A DNA stretch of 19,142 nucleotides from UBA668 sp046086305 (GCA_046086305.1 JBJSXI010000099.1:1-19142); one strand, 5' to 3'. Numbered from the stretch's first letter, positions 1-7,770 are shown. The notes: generated by a model not told the origin, from the letters alone. Translations and numbers: made by a program.

Positions 1-458
1 GAGCCGCTGGTCGTCGGCGGCGGCTGCGTGGTCGTGGGCGCCACCGTGGTGGTGGGGGCCTGGGTGGTGGTGGGGGCCTGTGTGGTGACCGGTGCGAGCG
101 TCGTCGCCGGCGCCGGGCCCGTTGCGGAGGTCGTCACGGCAGTTGCCCCGCCGAGCGGCGCGGTGGCCGATGTCGCGCCGGACGTGCCGATCGCATCGGT
201 CAGTGCCGCGGAGGGTGTGGGCATCGACGGGCTGATTGGCCCGAGCGCGCTCAACTGGGTCGTCGACGGGTCACCCGGGGCAGACATGCCGCTGGTGGCC
301 GTGGTGTCGACCGCAGCATCCGACGAGGTGTCCTCGGCTGCGGCGCCGATCGCATACGCCGCCGTGAGCCCGAGCGTCGTCGACAGGGCGATACCCGTCG
401 ACAGGATCCGTGCCGACAGCGCCGGATGGGCGGCGCGTCGGGGTCGATCAGTCGTCAT
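1..458 (-). CDS. Thr/Pro-rich membrane-anchored protein, partial (runs off left edge)
   Basis: An open minus-strand frame starts at an ATG at 458 and stays open to base 1, so the 3' end is outside the window. It begins MTTDRPRRAAHPALSARI, a basic cytoplasmic stretch, followed by one hydrophobic segment (about residues 18-40, ending in TAAYAIGAAA). After that comes a long Ala/Thr/Ser/Pro-rich region ending in repeated APTTTQ-like units and PPPTTS, typical of an extracytoplasmic linker. The ATG lies inside the last codons of the upstream secreted-protein gene (ATGACGACTGA, 11-bp overlap), which implies translational coupling in one operon. Any functional domain lies beyond the window edge. Similar N-termini occur, as I recall, on actinobacterial FMN-binding or redox proteins, but nothing visible here proves that. 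The reading frame is well supported; the function is unknown. Confidence 0.72.
   Translation of the reverse strand, partial: MTTDRPRRAAHPALSARILSTGIALSTTLGLTAAYAIGAAAEDTSSDAAVDTTATSGMSAPGDPSTTQLSALGPISPSMPTPSAALTDAIGTSGATSATAPLGGATAVTTSATGPAPATTLAPVTTQAPTTTQAPTTTVAPTTTQPPPTTSG
31..84 (-). repeat. 18-bp tandem repeat encoding APTTTQ/V units
   Basis: Three imperfect 18-bp units (31-48, 49-66, 67-84) lie in frame in the left-edge gene and encode a Thr/Pro-rich linker (APTTT followed by Q or V). This is a coding low-complexity repeat, likely a flexible and possibly glycosylated spacer, and not a mobile or regulatory repeat. Confidence 0.7.
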
Positions 459-996
459 CGGGAAGTCCGTCATCAGACGGGTCGTCGACTTCGTCGACTT
501 CATCGACCTCGTCGACCTCGTCGGAGTCGTCGTACGACTCCTCCACGAGTTCATCGTCCTCGTCGTCGCTGATGATCGAGGTGATCACGCGCCCTTCGAT
601 GAGCGCGGCGTAGAACTCGATCTCGATGCCGGTGGCCGACATGAACTCGACCTCCACGCGCGTGGCCGACTCCTGCTCGGCCGCGTACATGACACCCGGG
701 ATCGGCTCGACAGCGCTGACGACGAGCGACGATTCCCCGTGAATCAGGGTGACCAGCCCGAAGCCGGGCACGCTGTACACGGCGGTCGCGAACGTCTCGA
801 TCGACCCGTCGTCGTTGACGACCGACGAGATGCTCTCCGGTGTGTCGATCGCAACCGGCAGCCCCATCGGCATGGCGGCGGCGGCATCGGCATCAACGAG
901 CGCCGTGTCGAGCAGAGAGGTGTTGACGGCGAGCGCAACGGTGCCCGCAACGAGCACGCCTGTCACCGAGAGAACGGCTGCCGTGGTGGTTTTCAT
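448..996 (-). CDS. small secreted acidic protein, divergent from a two-component system
   Basis: A 182-residue protein with an N-terminal signal peptide: MKTTTAAVLSVTGVLVAGTVALA, with likely cleavage after the ALA near residue 23. The middle (about residues 45-145) is a beta-rich segment with alternating hydrophobic/charged strands such as RVEVEFMSATGIEIEF and YAALIEGRVITSIIS. The tail is extremely acidic (Asp/Glu/Ser/Val), with EVD repeated four times, and ends PDDD. I do not recognise a named family. Secreted beta-rich proteins of this shape often sit beside OmpR-type systems in this class, which is an inference from context. The start is supported by a TANNNT box (TACGGT) seven bases upstream. 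The gene overlaps the next one by 11 bp and diverges from the response regulator across 114 bp, so it is a plausible target of that system. The acidic tail could bind cations. Confidence 0.8.
   Translation of the reverse strand: MKTTTAAVLSVTGVLVAGTVALAVNTSLLDTALVDADAAAAMPMGLPVAIDTPESISSVVNDDGSIETFATAVYSVPGFGLVTLIHGESSLVVSAVEPIPGVMYAAEQESATRVEVEFMSATGIEIEFYAALIEGRVITSIISDDEDDELVEESYDDSDEVDEVDEVDEVDDPSDDGLPDDD
484..519 (-). repeat. 9-bp tandem repeat (4 units) encoding Glu-Val-Asp
   Basis: Four consecutive 9-bp units (484-492, 493-501, 502-510, 511-519) read GAR/GAG GTC GAY on the minus strand and encode EVDEVDEVDEVD in the acidic tail of the secreted protein. The first two units are identical. 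The array could vary in copy number by slippage without breaking the frame. Confidence 0.75.
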
Positions 997-1003
997 AGGG
1001 AGA

Positions 1004-1009
1004 ACCGTA
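1004..1009 (-). promoter_or_regulatory. putative -10 box for the secreted-protein operon (leaderless)
   Basis: On the minus strand TACGGT is followed by seven bases and then the ATG at 996. This matches the actinobacterial TANNNT -10 placed so that transcription starts at or next to the start codon. No Shine-Dalgarno sequence is visible. The 114-bp divergent region (997-1110) must also hold the promoter of the response regulator; I could not identify that one or a clear direct-repeat operator. Confidence 0.45.
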
Positions 1010-1099
1010 TGTTGCGGCGGTGTAACGGTCGTCGGGGACTCGTCGAAGATTCATCCAAATCGCTGGGGTCACGCCGGGTGGTGCACGCCGCCACCCTCC

Positions 1100-1105
1100 G
1101 AGAGG
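1100..1105 (+). promoter_or_regulatory. ribosome binding site of the response regulator
   Basis: GAGAGG lies five bases before the ATG at 1111. It favours this start over the in-frame GTG at 1120, which would leave an over-long spacing of 14 bases. Confidence 0.6.
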
Positions 1106-1110
1106 CGACA

Positions 1111-1785
1111 ATGGGCCCCGTGGAAGTCGTACTGATCGAGGACGACGACGCCATCGCTGCGTCGCTCGAGGCCGGGCTCGCGGCTGCCGGCATGATTGTC
1201 CATCGGTATTCCTCTGGCCTTGCGGCGCTCGACGGCACGGTGCCCGACCTCTATCTGGTCGATGTGGGTCTGCCCGACATCGACGGCTTCGAGGTGTGCC
1301 GGCGCATCCGAGCCCGCTCGACCACCCCGGTGATCATGCTCACCGCCCGCAGCGACGAGATCGACCGGGTGGTCGGCCTCGAGATCGGGGCCGACGACTA
1401 CGTCACCAAACCGTTCGGCCTGCGCGAGGTGATCGCCCGCATCCGCGCCGTCACCCGACGCTCGGGTCCGCAGAACGGTCACGAGGTCGCCGCCGTGATG
1501 ACCGTCGGCCGGATGGTCATCGATCCGGCGCGCCGCACCGTGCTCGTCGACGAGGTGGTGATCGACCTCACCGCCAAGGAGTTCGATCTGCTCTCACACC
1601 TCGCCTCGCGCCCCGGCATCGTCCACCGCCGCAGCGACATCATGGAAGCCGTCTGGGATGCCAACTGGTACGGGCCGACCAAGACCCTCGACGCCCATGT
1701 CGCCTCCCTGCGCAAGAAGCTCGGGAACCCGGCGTGGATCGAGGCGGTGCGCGGGGTGGGATTCCGGCTGGACCAACCGCAATGA
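1111..1785 (+). CDS. OmpR/PhoB-family response regulator
   Basis: A 224-residue DNA-binding response regulator. The receiver domain (about 3-118) has the acidic pocket IEDDD (residues 9-13), the phospho-acceptor Asp51 in LVDVGLPDIDGF, Thr78 in IMLTAR and Lys100 in DDYVTKPF. A winged-helix Trans_Reg_C domain (about 130-222) contains LTAKEFDLLSHLASRPG, the recognition-helix region TLDAHVASLRKKLG and the C-terminal wing VRGVGFRL. Length is normal for the family. The open frame extends far upstream of 1111, but that part is antisense to the secreted-protein gene; the ATG at 1111 with GAGAGG upstream is the sensible start. Its stop overlaps the kinase start (ATGA), so the two are translationally coupled. 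It probably controls its own operon and the divergent operon at 997-1110; the signal is unknown. Confidence 0.95.
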   Translation: MGPVEVVLIEDDDAIAASLEAGLAAAGMIVHRYSSGLAALDGTVPDLYLVDVGLPDIDGFEVCRRIRARSTTPVIMLTARSDEIDRVVGLEIGADDYVTKPFGLREVIARIRAVTRRSGPQNGHEVAAVMTVGRMVIDPARRTVLVDEVVIDLTAKEFDLLSHLASRPGIVHRRSDIMEAVWDANWYGPTKTLDAHVASLRKKLGNPAWIEAVRGVGFRLDQPQ

Positions 1786-3170
1786 GGCGACGCGTCCTCG
1801 GTGCGATGGTCGGGCTGGTCGGCGTCGTCCTCGTGTCGCACGACGTGCCGCTCGCGCTGTACCTGAGCGACCTCGAGCGCGACCGGTTGACCACCGCCAT
1901 CGAGCGCGACGCCTTCACCGTCGGTGGCCAGATCTCGCCGGTGATCGGTCTCGACGAACCCACGCGCACGAGCGCCGTCGACGAGGTGCTCGACAGATTC
2001 CGCCTCTACACGGGCAGCACTGTCATCGTCACCGACGAGGCCGGCTACCTGATCGCCAGCACGAACCCGTCCGACCTACCCGGTGAGGACTATGTGGGAC
2101 GACCGGAGATCGCCGCGGCGCTGCTCGGCACGGCGGCCAGCGGCGAACGCTCGTCGGTGACGATGAGTGAAGACCTGCTGTATGTGGCAGTGCCGGTGTT
2201 CTCGGGCCCCGACGTGGTGGGAGTGGTGCGGATCTCGTACCCGCGCTCGGTGCTCGACGATCGCGTCGACCGCCAACTGCGCAGTCTGCTGCTCGCCGGG
2301 TCGGTGTCGGTGGGAACGGCCATCGCCGTCGCGCTCATCCTCTCGCGCTATCTCGCCCAGCCCCTCGAATCACTGCGCCGGGTGACCGACGAGGTGGCCG
2401 CGGGCGACCTGTCGGTGGAGGCGCCCGAGCAGGGCCCGCCCGAGATCCGTCGCCTCGCCTCGTCGTTCAACTCGATGACCCGTCGGCTCGGCGGTCTGCT
2501 CGATCGTCAACGCCGCTTCGCCGGCGATGCGTCGCACCAGCTGCGCACACCGCTCACGGCGTTGCGCCTGCGTCTCGAACAGGCGGCCGACGAATTGGAG
2601 TCCGATCCCGCCGCCGCACGCGAGCATGTCGAAGCGGCGCTGGACGAGACCTCGAGACTCTCGCACCTGGTCGAGCAACTGCTGCGCCTCGCCCGCGCCG
2701 AGGGTGCTGTGCTCGAGGTCGGACCCGTCGATGTGACCGCGCTGGTGCGCGGGCGGGTCGACGAGTGGCAGGCCCTCGCCGAGGAGCGCGGTGTCGGCAT
2801 CAGCACCGTCGCGACCGCGCCGCAGCAGGTGACGACGAGCGAACTCGCGCTGCGCGAGATCATCGACAACTACATCGACAACGCGCTCGAGGTGTCACCT
2901 GCCGGATCGACGGTAGAGGTGCTCGTGGCGACGGTCGAGCGTGGTGTGGAGATCGTCGTGCGCGACAGCGGGCCGGGGATGACGGACGACAATCGGGTGA
3001 ACGCGTTCGGTCGGTACTGGCAGGGCGACACCGTGCCGTCGCGGCGATCGGCGAGTGGTCTCGGTCTGGCCATCGTCGCCCAGCTCGCCGCGTCGGGCGG
3101 GTTGACGGTCGAACTGGGGCGGTCGCCGAGCGGTGGCATCGACGCCGCGGTGATCGTGCCGCCGGCGTGA
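1782..3170 (+). CDS. membrane sensor histidine kinase
   Basis: A 462-residue kinase partnered with the upstream regulator by a 4-bp ATGA overlap. It has a first transmembrane helix at about residues 4-27, an extracytoplasmic sensor region (about 30-165, single-Cache/PAS-like, with VIVTDEAGYLIAST and LLYVAVPVF), and a second helix at about 168-188. Next come a HAMP region (about 190-242), HisKA with phospho-accepting His252 in DASHQLRTPLTALR, and HATPase_c with N-box IIDNYIDNALEVS (about 360-372), DSGPGM (395-400) and SGLGLAIV (425-432). All catalytic motifs are intact, so it should be an active kinase/phosphatase. The ligand cannot be read from sequence. It ends 10 bp from the convergent TM2-protein gene. 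Confidence 0.94.
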   Translation: MRRRVLGAMVGLVGVVLVSHDVPLALYLSDLERDRLTTAIERDAFTVGGQISPVIGLDEPTRTSAVDEVLDRFRLYTGSTVIVTDEAGYLIASTNPSDLPGEDYVGRPEIAAALLGTAASGERSSVTMSEDLLYVAVPVFSGPDVVGVVRISYPRSVLDDRVDRQLRSLLLAGSVSVGTAIAVALILSRYLAQPLESLRRVTDEVAAGDLSVEAPEQGPPEIRRLASSFNSMTRRLGGLLDRQRRFAGDASHQLRTPLTALRLRLEQAADELESDPAAAREHVEAALDETSRLSHLVEQLLRLARAEGAVLEVGPVDVTALVRGRVDEWQALAEERGVGISTVATAPQQVTTSELALREIIDNYIDNALEVSPAGSTVEVLVATVERGVEIVVRDSGPGMTDDNRVNAFGRYWQGDTVPSRRSASGLGLAIVAQLAASGGLTVELGRSPSGGIDAAVIVPPA

Positions 3171-3180
3171 TCGAGGTCGG

Positions 3181-3627
3181 TCAGAACCAGCCGCGCTTGT
3201 TGCGCACGTAGATGCGTTCGAAGTCGGCAGGCGACCGGGTCAGATAGATGATCCCCTCGATGAGGCCGATGATGCCCATCGGGACGGCGCCGAGCCCGCA
3301 CGTGAAGATGGTGACGAGCAACATGATCACACCCTCGGCGGTGTAGCCGAGGACGAACTTGTGCACCCCGAGGGCACCGAGCAGGATGCCGCACACCCCG
3401 GCAGCGATGCGCTTGCCGTCGTCGGTGGGCGCCGGGGGCGGTGCCGGTGCGGGTGGGGGTGCGAGTGGCGGAGTCGTCGACGCTGCACCCGGAGGTGGCG
3501 GCGGCGCGAACGGCGGCGGCGCGCTGGGGCCCGGCTCGGTCACCGATGCCGGGTCGGCGGGTGTGCCGCACTGCGGACAGAAGCGCTCGCCGACGAGTTC
3601 GAAATCACAGCTCGTACACGCAGCCAT
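3181..3627 (-). CDS. zinc-ribbon and TM2-domain membrane protein
   Basis: A 148-residue protein. The N-terminus carries a zinc ribbon (Cys4-x2-Cys7 and Cys17-x2-Cys20, in MAACTSCDFEL and FCPQCG). Residues about 32-68 are a Pro/Ala-rich linker. The C-terminal half is a TM2 domain with two hydrophobic helices (about 72-97 and 100-130) around the conserved GALGVHKFVLGYT and GLGAVPMGIIGLIEG, ending at a basic tail, NKRGWF. TM2 proteins are small two-helix membrane proteins without an assigned biochemical role. The start is fixed by a near-perfect Shine-Dalgarno. A minus-strand open frame continues much further upstream, but it is antisense to the P-type ATPase. The gene is convergent with the histidine kinase and divergent (72 bp) from the ATPase. 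Domain call firm, function unknown. Confidence 0.9.
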   Translation of the reverse strand: MAACTSCDFELVGERFCPQCGTPADPASVTEPGPSAPPPFAPPPPPGAASTTPPLAPPPAPAPPPAPTDDGKRIAAGVCGILLGALGVHKFVLGYTAEGVIMLLVTIFTCGLGAVPMGIIGLIEGIIYLTRSPADFERIYVRNKRGWF

Positions 3628-3634
3628 CGTCGAG

Positions 3635-3642
3635 CACCTCCT
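3635..3642 (-). promoter_or_regulatory. strong Shine-Dalgarno of the TM2 gene
   Basis: AGGAGGTG on the minus strand, seven bases before the ATG at 3627. It decides the start and contrasts with the SD-less, apparently leaderless starts of most neighbouring first genes. Confidence 0.75.
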
Positions 3643-3687
3643 CGAGTGGACCCTACTGCGGCGCCTGCACGGGCGGGCCCGACTGGC

Positions 3688-3693
3688 TACCGT
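3688..3693 (+). promoter_or_regulatory. putative -10 box of the P-type ATPase (leaderless)
   Basis: TACCGT followed by six bases and the GTG at 3700, with no Shine-Dalgarno visible. It is consistent with a leaderless transcript starting at the GTG. Confidence 0.4.
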
Positions 3694-3699
3694 CGTCGT

Positions 3700-6255
3700 G
3701 TGGATCGGCAGCGGCGCCCGAACAGCCCCGCACCAACGACACCGTTCTGGAGCGTCGACGAGGCCGACCTGCTCGAGCGCCTCGGGGCGACACCACACGG
3801 CCTCACGAACGCCGAAGCCGACCGGCGCCGTGCCGAGGTAGGCCCGAACCGTCTCGGCGCCGACCGTCACGCGTCGGATCGGGTGCTGCTGTTCCGCCAG
3901 ATCAGCGATCCGGTGATGCTGCTGCTCGTCATCGCCGCCGTGCTGTCGGTGTTCCTCGGCGACCGCATCGACGCGACGATCATCCTCGTCATCGTCGCGA
4001 TGAGCGCGACGCTCGGATTCCTGCAGGAGCGCGGCGCCGTGCACGCCCTGCGCGCGCTGGCCGGGGGAGTGCGCGTACACGCCGACGTGCGACGCGACGG
4101 AGCCGAGCGCGAGGTGTGGCTCGACGATGTCGTCCCCGGTGATGTGGTGGTGCTGCGTGCCGGCGATGTGGTGCCCGCCGATGCCCGGGTGCTCAGTGCC
4201 GATCAACTGCTCGTCGACGAGTCGGCGCTCACCGGTGAGCCGTACCCGGTGCACAAGCAACCCACCGTGTCGCCGGCCGACGCGGCGCCCACGGCGCGAC
4301 GCGGTGCCGTGTTCATGGGAACGCACGTGGCGAGCGGCCGGGCCGAAGTGGTGGTTGCCGCGACCGGTGTGGCCACCGAACTCGGGCGCATCGGACGCGG
4401 CCTCGCGGCGGCCGAACCCCCGACCACGTTCGAACGCGGCGCGCGACAGTTCGGCTATTTGCTGATGCGCGTCGGTGCGGCGATCGTCGTACTGGTGCTC
4501 GGCACCAACCTCGTCCTCGATCGTCCGGTGCTCGATTCGGTGCTGTTCTCGCTGGCCCTCGCTATCGGCATCACCCCGCAGATGCTGCCGGCCATCGTCA
4601 CCCTCACCCTGTCGCGCGGTATCCGCCGTCTGGCGGCGCGCAAGGTGCTCGTGAAGCGACTCTCGTCGATCGAGGACATCGGCAGCATCGACACCCTGTG
4701 CGTCGACAAGACCGGCACCCTCACGGTGGGCACCGTGGCCCTCGACGCGGTCGTCGACCTGGGCGGTGCGCCATCGGCCGAGGTGGCACGGCTGGCCTGG
4801 CTGAACGCCCACCACCAGCAGGGCTTCGCCAACCCGGTCGACACCACCGTGCTCGCGGCGGTGCCCGACCCGGCCGATGTGGGTGTGTGTCGGGGTGAGG
4901 TGCCCTTCGACTTCACCCGTAAGCGGGTCACCGTCGCGGTGTCGACCGATGTCGGTACACACCTCATCACCAAGGGGGCGGTGGCGACGGTACTGCAGAT
5001 CTGTTCGACGGCTCGTCTACCCGACGGTCGGGTCGTTGCGCTCGACGAGGTCGCAGCAGAGGTGGGTGAGCGTGCGTCGCAGTTGGCGAGTGCCGGCGCA
5101 CGGGTGCTGGGTGTGGCAGTGCGCGAGGTGTCGTCGACGCCGACCGCACTGTCGGCCGACGACGAGCACGACATGTGCCTCGTCGGCCTGCTCGTGCTCG
5201 GCGACCGTTTGAAGCCGGGTATCACCGACACGATCGACGGACTCGCTGCCGTCGGCATCGCCGTGCGCCTGATCACCGGCGACAGTCGCACCGGCGCCCG
5301 CCAGGTGGCTGCGGCCGTGGGGCTCGACACGTCGGTCATCCTCACCGGCGCCGAGATCGACGCCGTCGACGACACCGAGTTGACACGACTGGCCGCCGAC
5401 TGTCACGTGTTCGCCGAGGTGGAACCGATGCACAAGGCGCGCATCGTCGATGCGTTGCAGGCCGCCGGGCGCAGCGTCGGCTTCCTCGGCGACGGCATCA
5501 ACGACGCGCTCGCCCTGCGCAGCGCCGATGTGGGCATCTCGGTCGATACGGCGGTCGACGTGGCCAAGGAGTCAGCAGCGATGGTGCTGCTCGACAAGGA
5601 CCTGAACGTGCTGCTCGAGGGCATCCGCCTCGGCCGCCGCATCTTCGCCAACACCTTGAAGTACGTGTTCGTCACGACGAGCGCCAACTTCGGCAACATG
5701 GTGTCGATGGCCGGGGCGACCCTGCTACTGCCGTTCCTGCCGCTGCTGCCGCGCCAGGTGCTGCTGTTGAACTTCCTCTCCGACATCCCCGGCATGACCA
5801 TCGCCGGCGACGGCGTCGACGACGAGTTGCTCGCCGGGCCGACACGCTGGGACATCCGGCTCGTCCGTCGATTCATGGTGGTGTTCGGGTTGGTGAGCTC
5901 GCTGTTCGACTACGCGGCCTTCGCCATCCTTTATCTCGTGCTCGATGTGGGTGCCGATCTGTTTCGCACCGGATGGTTCGTGCTGTCGGTGGGTACCGAA
6001 CTGCTCGTCATGCTGATGCTGCGCACACGTCGACCGTTCGTGCGCAGCAGACCCGGACGCGCCCTTGTTGGCACCTCGGTGCTCGTCGGCGCCGTCGCCT
6101 TCGCCCTGCCGTGGACCGGTCTCGGCGAAGAGCTCGGCCTCGTCGCGCCGAGTGCGGGGGTGATGGTTGCCGTGGTGGCGCTGCTCGGGTCGTACGTGAT
6201 GGTGACCGAGCTGGCCAAGCGAATCTTCTACCGCAGCAGGCTGGTGCGCAGCTGA
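3700..6255 (+). CDS. MgtA-like cation-translocating P-type ATPase
   Basis: An 851-residue P-type ATPase, probably a P3B-like Mg2+ importer, in the cytoplasmic membrane. In order it has: an N-terminal cation-ATPase domain (LLERLGATPHGLTNAEADRR); M1-M2 (about 70-108); the actuator loop with LTGEP (177-181; Pro follows TGE where Ser is usual); M3-M4 (about 252-303) with GITPQMLP; the phosphorylation motif DKTGTLT with Asp336; the nucleotide domain with TKGA (about 424); the hinge GDGIND (597-602); and six C-terminal helices with NFLSDIPGM in M6 (691-699). The open frame reaches back to 3361, but that part is antisense to the TM2 gene; the GTG at 3700 lies just before family homology and behind a TANNNT box. 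The M4 Gln (where I recall Glu in enteric MgtA) and the divergent M6 leave ion specificity open. Confidence 0.92.
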   Translation: MDRQRRPNSPAPTTPFWSVDEADLLERLGATPHGLTNAEADRRRAEVGPNRLGADRHASDRVLLFRQISDPVMLLLVIAAVLSVFLGDRIDATIILVIVAMSATLGFLQERGAVHALRALAGGVRVHADVRRDGAEREVWLDDVVPGDVVVLRAGDVVPADARVLSADQLLVDESALTGEPYPVHKQPTVSPADAAPTARRGAVFMGTHVASGRAEVVVAATGVATELGRIGRGLAAAEPPTTFERGARQFGYLLMRVGAAIVVLVLGTNLVLDRPVLDSVLFSLALAIGITPQMLPAIVTLTLSRGIRRLAARKVLVKRLSSIEDIGSIDTLCVDKTGTLTVGTVALDAVVDLGGAPSAEVARLAWLNAHHQQGFANPVDTTVLAAVPDPADVGVCRGEVPFDFTRKRVTVAVSTDVGTHLITKGAVATVLQICSTARLPDGRVVALDEVAAEVGERASQLASAGARVLGVAVREVSSTPTALSADDEHDMCLVGLLVLGDRLKPGITDTIDGLAAVGIAVRLITGDSRTGARQVAAAVGLDTSVILTGAEIDAVDDTELTRLAADCHVFAEVEPMHKARIVDALQAAGRSVGFLGDGINDALALRSADVGISVDTAVDVAKESAAMVLLDKDLNVLLEGIRLGRRIFANTLKYVFVTTSANFGNMVSMAGATLLLPFLPLLPRQVLLLNFLSDIPGMTIAGDGVDDELLAGPTRWDIRLVRRFMVVFGLVSSLFDYAAFAILYLVLDVGADLFRTGWFVLSVGTELLVMLMLRTRRPFVRSRPGRALVGTSVLVGAVAFALPWTGLGEELGLVAPSAGVMVAVVALLGSYVMVTELAKRIFYRSRLVRS

Positions 6256-6269
6256 CCGGGCTGACCGTT

Positions 6270-6292
6270 CCGGCGGGGTCGGACGTCGCCGG
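6270..6292. repeat. short inverted repeat in the ATPase/lyase gap
   Basis: CCGGCG (6270-6275) and CGCCGG (6287-6292) form a six-base-pair stem with an 11-base loop, 14 bases after the ATPase stop and just upstream of the next -10-like box. There is no T tract. It could be a weak attenuator or operator, or a chance GC-rich palindrome. Confidence 0.25.
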
Positions 6293-6293
6293 A

Positions 6294-6299
6294 TAGCGT
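6294..6299 (+). promoter_or_regulatory. putative -10 box of the ammonia-lyase homologue
   Basis: TAGCGT followed by eight bases and the GTG at 6308. It is similar in layout to the other TANNNT boxes in this window, with no Shine-Dalgarno before the GTG. Confidence 0.33.
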
Positions 6300-6307
6300 C
6301 GGGCGCC

Positions 6308-7753
6308 GTGCGCGACCTGATCCTCGGAACCGATCACCTCGACCTCCACACCCTCGTCGCATGGGCCGACGCACCGATGCGGATCTCGCTTGCGCCCGGT
6401 GTGCGCGACGCCCTCGCCGCGAAGGCAGCCGAGGCACGCCGGGCCGCCGCAGAAGGCACCGCCTATGGCCGCACCACCGGGGTGGGGGCCAACCGCGACC
6501 GCGGCGCCGACGACCGCGACGGCGGGCACGGGATGCGTCTCGTGCGCTCGCACGCCTCGGGCTGGGGCCCCGACATGGGTGAACGTCTCGCTCGGGCGAC
6601 GATGCTCGTGCGTGCCAACCAGTTGTCGCACCCGGGTTCGGGGATCCCCGTCGAGGTCGTCGACGGGTTGCTCGGGGCGATGGCCGACGGCCGCACACCG
6701 CTCGTGCGCACCTTCGGCAGCCTCGGCACGGGCGACATCGCGTCACTCGCCGAACTCGCCCTGTGCCTGCGCGGCGAACGCGCCTGGCGCGACGGCACCG
6801 TGGCCGCCTATGTCGACAACTTCGATGCCAGCGCAGCGCTCTCGTTCATCAGCTCGAATGCGACGACGATCGCCATCGCCGCGCTCGCCGTGCACGACCT
6901 GGCGCAGGTGATCGACGCATCGCTCGCACCGCTCGCCCTCGGTGCAGCGGCGATTCGCGCCAATGGTCAACAGTGGTCGACGGTCGCTGCGTCGACACGC
7001 CCGTCCGTCGGTGTCGACCGCACGATGGGGCGCCTGCGTGCCGCGCTCGACGGCACGACCTTTGAGCAGGCACGCACACAGGATCCGCTGTCGTGGCGCG
7101 TCGCCCCCTTCACACTCGGCCCGCTGCTCGAGGCACTCGACGAGGTGACCGTCGAGATCGAGCGAGCCGCCGATGCACGTGCCGAGAACCCGCGCTTCGC
7201 CGATGGCGCCGTGTGGCATCACGGTGCGTTCCAGCACACGGCGCTCGGGCTGCGCCTCGACCTGCTGCGCCTCGCCGTCGTGCAGTGGGCATCCACATGC
7301 GTGGCGCGCATCGTGAAGTTGAACGATCCCGCCTACACCGGTCAGGACCGCTTCCTCGCCCACGGCCCGGCCGGCAGCTCGGGCACGATGGTGCTCGAGT
7401 ACACCGCCACCTCGGCCCTCGAGACCCTGCGCACTCTCGCAGATCCCACCAGCCGCGACACCGCATCGATCTCGATCGGCACCGAGGATCACGCCTCGTT
7501 CGCCACACGTGGCGCCGTCGCCGCGACCGAATCGATCCTCGCCCTCTCGGCGGTGGTCGGTGCCGAGCTGGTGGTGGCCGCACGTGCACTGCGCGGTGCG
7601 ACCGACGTATCGGTGGGTGGGGCACTCGCACGAGCGGTCGAGATGTGCCGCGTGCTGCCCGATGCACTCGACGACCGTTCGCTCACCGACGACGTCGAGG
7701 CCGCAGTGGGTGCGCTGCCCGCACTGGCCGCATGGGCACGCACGCTCGGCTGA
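6308..7753 (+). CDS. aromatic amino-acid lyase (HAL/PAL) homologue lacking the MIO triad
   Basis: A 481-residue protein with the full-length HAL/PAL/TAL fold. Conserved landmarks are Tyr53 in AYGRTTGVGANR, Asn184 in FISSNATT, QDPLSWR (258-264), and Glu393-Asp394-His395 in GTEDHASF. Active members make an MIO electrophile from Ala-Ser-Gly in a GSVGASGDLAPLA-type loop. Here the loop reads GSLGTGDIASLAELAL (137-152): one residue is missing and the Ser position is Thr, so MIO formation is not expected. GNFHG is also altered to GAFQH (306-310). Helices and length are otherwise normal with no frameshift, so it is an intact gene under selection and not a wreck. It may catalyse a different reaction or bind amino acids. 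It sits between the ATPase (52-bp gap) and the phosphofructokinase (32-bp gap) on the same strand. Family assignment is strong; substrate and activity are unknown. Confidence 0.88.
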   Translation: MRDLILGTDHLDLHTLVAWADAPMRISLAPGVRDALAAKAAEARRAAAEGTAYGRTTGVGANRDRGADDRDGGHGMRLVRSHASGWGPDMGERLARATMLVRANQLSHPGSGIPVEVVDGLLGAMADGRTPLVRTFGSLGTGDIASLAELALCLRGERAWRDGTVAAYVDNFDASAALSFISSNATTIAIAALAVHDLAQVIDASLAPLALGAAAIRANGQQWSTVAASTRPSVGVDRTMGRLRAALDGTTFEQARTQDPLSWRVAPFTLGPLLEALDEVTVEIERAADARAENPRFADGAVWHHGAFQHTALGLRLDLLRLAVVQWASTCVARIVKLNDPAYTGQDRFLAHGPAGSSGTMVLEYTATSALETLRTLADPTSRDTASISIGTEDHASFATRGAVAATESILALSAVVGAELVVAARALRGATDVSVGGALARAVEMCRVLPDALDDRSLTDDVEAAVGALPALAAWARTLG

Positions 7754-7770
7754 GCCACTTCGTGCACCGT

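Noticed and set aside
28..1110. Long plus-strand open frame leading into the response regulator
   Set aside because: It is the antisense of two minus-strand genes, is low-complexity, and has no family sequence before 1111. GC-rich codon bias keeps such shadow frames open.
3628..4962. Minus-strand open frame extending upstream of the TM2 protein
   Set aside because: It is antisense to the P-type ATPase. The TM2 gene has its own ideal Shine-Dalgarno and zinc-ribbon start at 3627.
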